From Patescibacteria group bacterium (GTDB taxonomy: Bacteria; Patescibacteriota; Microgenomatia; 2-02-FULL-39-11), in assembly GCA_023379265.1 (NCBI GenBank), contig JAMCUI010000009.1, forward strand, positions 1-36,090: a DNA stretch of 36,090 nt, written 5' to 3'. Under the pieces are notes generated by a model that worked only from the letters and a program-made list of their open reading frames with translations, did no database searches and had not been told where the DNA came from. Numbering within the stretch: position 1 is the stretch's first letter; each line of letters begins with the position of its first letter. Shown here in pieces: positions 31,069 through 36,090 of this stretch. The position numbers were made by a program, and so were the translations under genes.

Positions 31069-31980
31069 TTATTTGGAAAGCAAGTCCGGAATAAACTCTG
31101 TTTTTCTTTTGTTTGACATTAGAAATGTGATGAATGTTACCCCCAAAAAAGTCAATAAAGTACTTATCATTTGTTGTGATATGACAAATGATTGGTGATT
31201 GGCGACTAATGACAAAATGTTAGTAATCGGTGTGGCAAGTACAAGAATTGACGAGACTATCGTTGCTGGTGCATATTTGAGCGCTTTATACCAGGTGAGT
31301 ACATAACCCGTAAGGAAGAGTGTGCTTACGGTCAAAGGGATTATATAGGCAGTGGGAAGATTAAATAACAATCCGAATTTCTGCATGGGAATTGAGAAAG
31401 CAATAAGTATAATTGTCCCAAAAAACATTCTTCCCCAGGCGACTATATCTGCATCAACTCCGGAAAGTGTAATTTTAGCAATGATGTTTTCTGCCGACCA
31501 AAGGAGAGTGGCAGAAAATATGAGCAGTTCTCCTGTGCTTGCCTGAAATCCATGAAATCCTCCGATAAAAAGATTACTGAGAAGTAAAAAGGTGTAGCCT
31601 GCAGTTTGCCATATGTTGAGCCTTTCTCCCAAAATAGGTATAGCCATAAGAGCCACCCAGACAAAAAGAGTTTTGTGTATTAGGTTGGCATTTATTGCTG
31701 CAACCGTGCGCAATCCCTCAAAATAAAGCATAAAGGGTAGACTTCCTCCAACAAGCCCGATTAAAAAAAGTTTTTTCCAGCTAGACACGCTAAGTCCCGT
31801 CAGGATTTTTTTTCTTCCCGAAGCAAGTATGACAAGAGATAGTATTAGAGTAACCCCGCCATTATGAGTGATGTTGAAAACAAAAGGGTCAATTCCTGAT
31901 ACTATCACCTGTTTGTTGTAAAAGATTGAAAAGCCTGATATGCAGGCAGTCAGTATAGCAAAAATTATCCCTTTTTTCAT
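31069..31980 (-). CDS. EamA/DMT family transporter
   Basis: A 303-residue membrane protein with ten predicted helices, made of two EamA repeats (~1-135 and ~145-290). AAINANLIHKTLFVWVALMA-IPILGERLNIWQ is the classic end of repeat 1 and YKALKYAPATIVSSILVLATPIT that of repeat 2. The substrate is unknown. Placement between hypC (4-bp gap) and DUF6390 suggests a service role for the hydrogenase, for example metal or cofactor-precursor transport; this is a guess. The start is the ATG at 31980; a TTG at 31998 lies inside hypC. Confidence 0.88.
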   Translation of the reverse strand: MKKGIIFAILTACISGFSIFYNKQVIVSGIDPFVFNITHNGGVTLILSLVILASGRKKILTGLSVSSWKKLFLIGLVGGSLPFMLYFEGLRTVAAINANLIHKTLFVWVALMAIPILGERLNIWQTAGYTFLLLSNLFIGGFHGFQASTGELLIFSATLLWSAENIIAKITLSGVDADIVAWGRMFFGTIILIAFSIPMQKFGLLFNLPTAYIIPLTVSTLFLTGYVLTWYKALKYAPATIVSSILVLATPITNILSLVANHQSFVISQQMISTLLTFLGVTFITFLMSNKRKTEFIPDLLSK

Positions 31981-31984
31981 AAAT

Positions 31985-32191
31985 TCAGTTTCCGTCAAGT
32001 GACTTTATCAGTTTTCTTATTTTTAATCCTTCCAGTTTTGAGAGTGAACCAACCGCTACATTCCCGGCAATTCTGAGGTATTCACCCGGATATACTTTTA
32101 GTCCATTTCCAACTTTGACAGTTTGTCCGCCCTCTACAATTGCTTTATCTTTTTCCACTCTCAACACTTTATACGGTATGGAAAAGCACAT
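31985..32191 (-). CDS. hypC: Hydrogenase maturation factor HypC
   Basis: A 68-residue HypC/HupF-family chaperone. It begins MCFSIPYKVL, matching the family's MCLAIPxKV in which Cys2 carries the Fe(CN)2CO group during delivery to the large subunit. GNGLKVYPGEYLRIAGNVAVG is the second conserved part. The frame is open to 32215, but Cys must be residue 2, and the promoter puts +1 at about 32191. It is the first gene of a tight four-gene operon running to 29917. Confidence 0.9.
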   Translation of the reverse strand: MCFSIPYKVLRVEKDKAIVEGGQTVKVGNGLKVYPGEYLRIAGNVAVGSLSKLEGLKIRKLIKSLDGN

Positions 32192-32197
32192 ATGTAC

Positions 32198-32226
32198 TTT
32201 ATAACACAGCGACAAATTTTTGTCAC
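32198..32226 (-). promoter_or_regulatory. Promoter of the hypC operon with embedded palindrome
   Basis: On the minus strand GTGACA (32226-32221), a 17-bp spacer ending in TGT, and TATAAA (32203-32198), i.e. near-consensus -35 plus extended -10. Six nt separate the box from the hypC ATG. An inverted repeat, GACAAA-TT-TTTGTC (32211-32224), covers the -35 side of the spacer and could be an operator. Confidence 0.7.
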
Positions 32227-32274
32227 CCGTTATTAGTGTGATATAGATTACATAATAATGAGTACAAAGTCACC

Positions 32275-32280
32275 TATAAT
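32275..32280 (+). promoter_or_regulatory. -10 box of the glycosyltransferase gene
   Basis: Consensus TATAAT, 9 nt before the ATG at 32290, divergent from the hypC promoter across a 98-bp gap. Confidence 0.5.
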
Positions 32281-32289
32281 TCAAACAGT

Positions 32290-34017
32290 ATGTGGTGGCG
32301 CAGAATTTTTATTGTATCTGTCATTTTATTGCTGATTTCTGGCGTAATTTTCAGAATCTATGATTTTACTCATACCCCAGCATTTCATGTGGATGAATTG
32401 GCTTTTGGGTACAGTTCATTTGCCTTAGGCAAAACAGGAGCAGATGAGTTTGGTCAAAAGTTTCCCCTAATACTTGAATCTTTCGGAGATTACAAGCTGG
32501 CTTTATACTCCTATTTCCTTTTGCCCTTTATGGCTGTATTGGGATTATCTGATTGGGCTGTCAGGTTGCCCTCAATAATTTTTGGTTTTCTGACGATTGT
32601 CCTGGTTTATTTTTTCATCAAGGAATATTTAGGAGACAAAAAGATAGCAACACTTTCAGCATTTCTTCTTCTTATTTCTCCCTGGCATATCATCTTTTCA
32701 CGGACGGCAAATGAGGTTTCGATGCAAGTGTTTCTTATCATGCTCCTTTTTTATTTTTGGGTAAGGCATCTAAATACCGGAAGGAATATTTTTCGTGTAG
32801 CATCTTTAGTTACGCTAATACTTGCTACCATATCCTATTATTCGTCTTTTGTTTTTATACCGCTTATCACTCTTTCCTTTATTTTTATATACAAGAAGAA
32901 ATCAGTGAGAAATCTGATTACTCCTTTTGTTGTGACGATAGTTCTGCTTATTTTGCTTTTCTTTACGCAACCTTTACAACGTGTTAGCCAAACCAGTCTT
33001 TTCCAGCACGGGCAAATTCAGGCGCTTATCACGGAGGCACTTCAGGAAGAAGGCCACGCCGGAAATTTATTCGTAGCTAGGTTATTCCACAATAAAATAT
33101 ATATGAGTTTTCTTTTGATAGTCAAAAACTATTTTGACCATTTTACTCCCGATTTTCTTTTCCTTCAGGGAGATACCAACTATGGTAGGTACTCCATTCC
33201 TTTTTCCGGCCCTCTTTACCTTTGGGAATTACCGTTTATCCTGACCGGATTATATTTGGTTTTTGTTAAGGTAATCCATAAAAAAGATACGAAGTATTTG
33301 CTTTTTCCTGTTTGGATTTTGCTAGCCATGATTCCGGACGCGCTATCTTTTATGGGAACAAATACCCAAAGGACGGTAATTGCCGTACCCATGTTTGAAG
33401 TTCTGACTGCCATGGGACTTTGGCAGTGGTACGTTTTCCTGAAAACTAAAAATATCCTTTTGAGAGGCGGTATATATTTGCTTTTTTTATCATATGCTCT
33501 ATATCAATATCTTTCATTTATGCATAATTACTTTGTCCATCAAAACGTTCACCAGCCATGGTATAGGGAAAGCTATGGGAAAGAGACGGTTCAAACAATA
33601 AACGAGGTGTCTGGAAAGTATAAAAAAACCGTCATCACTGGTACTTCGCCAATGCTTTTTCTATTTTACGGTAGGATAGATCCACAGGAAGCAAGGAGAA
33701 TACTTAGCAATAGGACTGTTGATGGTATGGGTTTCAATCATTTGGCTAAATTTGAAAATTACATGTTTATGCCCATAGATTGTCCCACGCAAGGAAAGAC
33801 AGGAGTGCTTTATGTATGCCAAGGGAACAAAGTCGCCTATAATACAAATATTATCAAAGTTATACGGTATGGTGACGGCCAACCCGCCAGAATTTTTCTG
33901 ACTTTTGCCGATCCGACAGAAAAAATTTCTCATCAATTGTCTGACAGAATTGGATATTTCGAGGAAACAATCAAAGATCCCAGAATTATTTCTTCATCCG
34001 AGGATAGGTATTGGTAG
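32290..34017 (+). CDS. GT39/PMT-family membrane glycosyltransferase
   Basis: A 575-residue protein with about ten membrane helices in the first ~420 residues and a soluble C-terminal domain (~430-575). HTPAFHVDELAFGYSSFALG carries the catalytic-type Asp35-Glu36 of the first extracytoplasmic loop of PMT/ArnT-like (GT-C) enzymes. WAVRLPSIIFGFLTIVLVYF and ISPWHIIFSRTANEVSMQ follow the family layout. Such enzymes transfer sugars from polyprenyl-phosphate donors to proteins or glycolipids outside the membrane. It is transcribed alone. Confidence 0.88.
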   Translation: MWWRRIFIVSVILLLISGVIFRIYDFTHTPAFHVDELAFGYSSFALGKTGADEFGQKFPLILESFGDYKLALYSYFLLPFMAVLGLSDWAVRLPSIIFGFLTIVLVYFFIKEYLGDKKIATLSAFLLLISPWHIIFSRTANEVSMQVFLIMLLFYFWVRHLNTGRNIFRVASLVTLILATISYYSSFVFIPLITLSFIFIYKKKSVRNLITPFVVTIVLLILLFFTQPLQRVSQTSLFQHGQIQALITEALQEEGHAGNLFVARLFHNKIYMSFLLIVKNYFDHFTPDFLFLQGDTNYGRYSIPFSGPLYLWELPFILTGLYLVFVKVIHKKDTKYLLFPVWILLAMIPDALSFMGTNTQRTVIAVPMFEVLTAMGLWQWYVFLKTKNILLRGGIYLLFLSYALYQYLSFMHNYFVHQNVHQPWYRESYGKETVQTINEVSGKYKKTVITGTSPMLFLFYGRIDPQEARRILSNRTVDGMGFNHLAKFENYMFMPIDCPTQGKTGVLYVCQGNKVAYNTNIIKVIRYGDGQPARIFLTFADPTEKISHQLSDRIGYFEETIKDPRIISSSEDRYW

Positions 34018-34040
34018 AGCGCTTTTAAGAATCAATATCG

Positions 34041-34526
34041 TCATTTCTTAATGTATAAAAAGACATTTTCCTTTTCCGCCGCCGGCGGCCAGGTGGGAAG
34101 ATCGAAATAATTGCAGAGTATCCGGCAGCCTGGTTTTGCCTCTTTTTGCAGTTTATCCTCGAGCCTACCCATAATTCTTCGCAGTCCCCAGATAGTTATG
34201 ATATCGTATTTCCCAAAATCTTCCTGCCAGAAGTCTCCCTTTATTATTCTTGCTTTTTTCTCCAACCTCTTTTTCCTTACGTTATGATTGGCAATATCAA
34301 AGAGTATGTTGTCAATTTCGACTCCACTGGCAGACGCGCCTTTTTGGGCAAAAGCGATGACTATCCTGCCGTCACCGGCTCCAAGGTCGAGGCTTTTTTC
34401 TCCTGGTTGGACTCCGGATAATTCTATCATTGCCTTTATTCTTTCTTTTCTGCTTGGGACAAATGGCAGATCGCTTTTATCATGTTTTTTGTAATACTGG
34501 CGTAGTTTGAAGTAAGAATAAAGCAC
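34041..34526 (-). CDS. Class I SAM-dependent methyltransferase
   Basis: A 161-residue small methyltransferase with a GTG start. PFVPSRKERIKAMIELSGVQ leads to motif I KSLDLGAGDGRIVIAFA (DLGAGDGR, 47-54), the acidic SGVEID, and FGKYDIITIWGL near motif IV. The substrate is unknown. The C-terminal segment LPTWPPAAEKEN is encoded by a GC-rich palindrome (34078-34089, GCCGCCGGCGGC), which looks like a small repeat inserted in the coding region. TATACT (34535-34540 on the minus strand) is 8 nt before the GTG. Confidence 0.85.
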   Translation of the reverse strand: MLYSYFKLRQYYKKHDKSDLPFVPSRKERIKAMIELSGVQPGEKSLDLGAGDGRIVIAFAQKGASASGVEIDNILFDIANHNVRKKRLEKKARIIKGDFWQEDFGKYDIITIWGLRRIMGRLEDKLQKEAKPGCRILCNYFDLPTWPPAAEKENVFLYIKK

Positions 34527-34950
34527 TTTAACTTAGTATATACTTTCCGCAATTGAGAATGCGATTAGTGTATACCCCTCTATGTTGATTTGATGCAATT
34601 ACAAATCCGGATTATTCACAAAATCAACTAAGACGGGTGTATAAAAATTGAGATGGGGAAAATTCCGCTCGTTCCCATTTTCCAATCAGTATATTCTCAG
34701 ATAAAGGTGGTAAAAAGAAAAATATTGAGTGATTAGAGGTTGAATATAGAAGGAATATATACTATTATATACATTAAGAATAAGTGATATGAGTCCGTTA
34801 TTTTTCCTTGTTTTGAGCTATATAGTTTTGATGGCAGTAGTATAACCGGTAGAATTGTAGATTTATAGAAGCGATATAAACTCCTTTTTCCCCGGAATAT
34901 AATCTTTTTGTTCCAAAATACTATATCTTAAAACGTAATTATACATAAAA
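34527..34950. other. AT-rich intergenic region
   Basis: A 424-bp stretch, the longest gap in the window. I see no gene. The left part holds the inverted repeat described separately, and a second weaker hairpin around 34652-34678 (ATGGGGAA against TTCCCAT). The right part is rich in TATA-like words (ACTATA, TATATACTATTATATAC) and looks non-coding. It ends at the 3' end of the polysaccharide deacetylase gene. Confidence 0.5.
34570..34642. repeat. Large imperfect inverted repeat
   Basis: GTATACCCCTCTATGTTGAT and onward (34570-34592) faces CAAAATCAACTAAGACGGGT and onward (34618-34642). The arms match over roughly 20 of 25 positions with small gaps; the clear blocks are TATAC/GTATA, CCC/GGG and GTTGATTT/AAATCAAC. 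The centre contains a perfect AATCCGGATT. It could be a structured RNA, a small non-autonomous element or a protein-binding region. Confidence 0.5.
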
Positions 34951-35844
34951 CTATAATCCGTACGCTGAAAGAGACGCGTTTCCTATTCTTGTTCGATGAA
35001 GATCGTATATAAAACTGTCACACTGCAAAAATCCTCCTTTTGTAGAGAAAGCCGCTATAAATCCGTCGTTTCGTAAAAGATTTATTATCCTATTGTCGGT
35101 TGAGCCGTAAGGATAAGTAAAAATATTGACTGTGCCGCCCAGATGTTGTTCCAGTTGAGTCTTGGCAGTCATGATCTCCATTTGGTCTTTAGTGTCGTTT
35201 CCCGCCGGCATGGAATAATGTGACCATGAATGGTCATAGGCAAATACCACGCCTGAATTGACCATATTTTTTAGATTGTCCCAACTCATGTAACCTGGGT
35301 TATTCAAAAGTCCTGTGGGAATCATCAGGTTGAGTAGGACATGATATTTTTGTGCCACCGGGAATGCGTATGTAGGTATATCGCTATACCCGTCATCTAT
35401 AGTCACTGCAATTGGTTTTGATGGAAGTATTTTTTGATGAAGAAGCGCTTGGGCTAAATCTTCTGCTGTAATGGTATGGTAACCATGTGAAACCAGATAT
35501 TGCATTTGTCGGTCAAAAAAACCCGCGTCCACAGTGAGAGAAGCGTGTCCTTCCGTTTTTGCCTGAGCATATGGTTCTATATGATGGTAGAAAAGCACGG
35601 GTACATTCAGGCAAAAACCTGCAGGTTTATCAGTCGGGGTTGCTGAAGGAGTTGACGCTTTAGTGACTACAGTTTGTTTGGCCAGAACTTTTTGAATTTG
35701 GGGTGGAGGAGACTTGGACGATATTTGAATTGTACTTTTTTTTATACCTGATTTACTCATAAAGTAAATTGATCCGAACAAAAATAAGGCCAGAGCCAAT
35801 CCGGAAATTTTTAATGCTTTGTGAAATATTTTTGAGTATTCCAT
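34951..35844 (-). CDS. Membrane-anchored polysaccharide deacetylase
   Basis: A 297-residue protein. Residues 13-30 form a signal anchor. Residues ~35-78 form a Ser/Thr/Pro/Lys-rich linker. The NodB-type domain (~80-297) has VPVLFYHHIE (opening motif), TIDDGYSD (D150-D151, catalytic Asp and first metal ligand), DHSWSHYSM (H205 and H209, metal ligands) and FTYPYGS. The motifs are intact, as in CE4 enzymes of the PgaB type. It probably de-N-acetylates a cell-surface polymer or peptidoglycan outside the membrane. Confidence 0.92.
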   Translation of the reverse strand: MEYSKIFHKALKISGLALALFLFGSIYFMSKSGIKKSTIQISSKSPPPQIQKVLAKQTVVTKASTPSATPTDKPAGFCLNVPVLFYHHIEPYAQAKTEGHASLTVDAGFFDRQMQYLVSHGYHTITAEDLAQALLHQKILPSKPIAVTIDDGYSDIPTYAFPVAQKYHVLLNLMIPTGLLNNPGYMSWDNLKNMVNSGVVFAYDHSWSHYSMPAGNDTKDQMEIMTAKTQLEQHLGGTVNIFTYPYGSTDNRIINLLRNDGFIAAFSTKGGFLQCDSFIYDLHRTRIGNASLSAYGL

Positions 35845-35974
35845 AGGAAATGGATCTTACCCTTATACTATACACAAATGGGAAATAAATGAGTATTAAT
35901 GTATTCCAGCGTACATCTTATTTCTTTTCTAACTGTTAACATGGAAAATGTTTTATATATTCCTTTAATTTTTT

Positions 35975-36090
35975 GTGCTAGCAAAAGTCATCTCCGGTGC
36001 CACTTTGGGTTTGGAAAGTGTTCCTGTCACTGTGGAAGTTGACATTTCCACCCATTCTCTTCCTTCATTTACGATTGTCGGTCTCCCTTC
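35975..36090 (+). CDS. comM: ComM/YifB-family Mg chelatase-like ATPase, N-terminal fragment
   Basis: The last 116 bp encode LAKVISGATLGLESVPVTVE, then VDISTHSLPSFTIVGLP, the nearly invariant N-terminus of YifB/ComM proteins. These AAA+ helicases help branch migration during natural transformation. The start is GTG at 35975, and the gene continues beyond the window. An upstream TTTAAT lies 6 nt before the GTG, though other placements are possible. Its presence fits with DNA uptake and recombination together with recA/recX. Confidence 0.88.
   Translation, partial: MLAKVISGATLGLESVPVTVEVDISTHSLPSFTIVGLP

Noticed and set aside
32192-32215. N-terminal extension of HypC
   Set aside because: HypC needs Cys at position 2, and the extension would overlap the promoter -10 box.

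Overview
The window looks like a chromosome segment of a member of the Candidate Phyla Radiation (Patescibacteria), most likely Microgenomates (OP11) or a close relative. The signs are a short CxxC-x17-CxxC zinc protein of the type frequent in these lineages, tightly packed short transcription units, secreted proteins with Thr/Pro linkers, a minimal [NiFe]-hydrogenase locus with HypC, a DUF6390-type protein and a maturation protease, and small palindromic repeats. TGA is used as a stop codon (recX, rny's neighbours, macro-domain gene), so this is code 11 and not the Gly-TGA code of Gracilibacteria. The lineage call is inference; no 16S or ribosomal protein gene lies in the window.

Layout. 1-1450: tail of an IS transposase, a secreted DUF3761 protein, an orphan gene and a small Cys-rich ORF. 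1482-4215: zinc protein, DUF167, tRNA-Pro(GGG), recA and recX, the last two pushed apart by a 75-bp tandem repeat. 4216-6807: a small ORF, RNase Y and the nucleoid protein HU. 6908-9471: a three-gene ABC exporter. 9505-11850: coaBC, a cell-wall lytic transglycosylase-like protein and a macro-domain protein. 11894-14238: a second ABC exporter. 14250-19829: envelope acyltransferase, DUF3467, GxxExxY, HDAC-type deacetylase, an unknown protein and a CBS-pair protein. 19927-24178: thioredoxin-like protein, triple zinc-ribbon protein, DUF2130, Bcp peroxiredoxin and MiaB. 24188-27275: CDF transporter, MiaA and AI-2E transporter. 27473-32191 (minus strand): hydrogenase large and small subunits, then maturation protease, DUF6390, EamA transporter and HypC, with the RNase P RNA gene embedded on the opposite strand. 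32290-36090: GT39-type glycosyltransferase, methyltransferase, an intergenic inverted repeat, polysaccharide deacetylase and the start of comM.

How the genes work together. MiaA and MiaB carry out successive steps of tRNA A37 modification. RecA and RecX are a recombinase and its modulator, and ComM (YifB family) at the right edge also serves DNA uptake and recombination. Bcp and the CGHC thioredoxin-like protein handle peroxide and thiols. The hydrogenase block holds a catalytic subunit pair plus part of its maturation machinery, but none of the diaphorase or electron-transfer subunits expected for a group 3b enzyme.

The strongest general signal is in gene starts. About twenty genes that begin transcription units have a -10 hexamer ending only 5 to 12 nt before the start codon. 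The rnpB gene, whose 5' end is fixed by its P1 helix, gives the local distance from -10 to +1 (6 nt between). Applying it places most of these transcripts' first base at or within a few bases of the start codon, so they are predicted leaderless. Genes with a strong Shine-Dalgarno (recX, rny, HU, DUF3467) are the exceptions. The second unusual signal is that two unrelated genes, recA and the triple zinc-ribbon gene, have copies of their 3' tails repeated downstream at exactly the same 75-bp, in-frame spacing.
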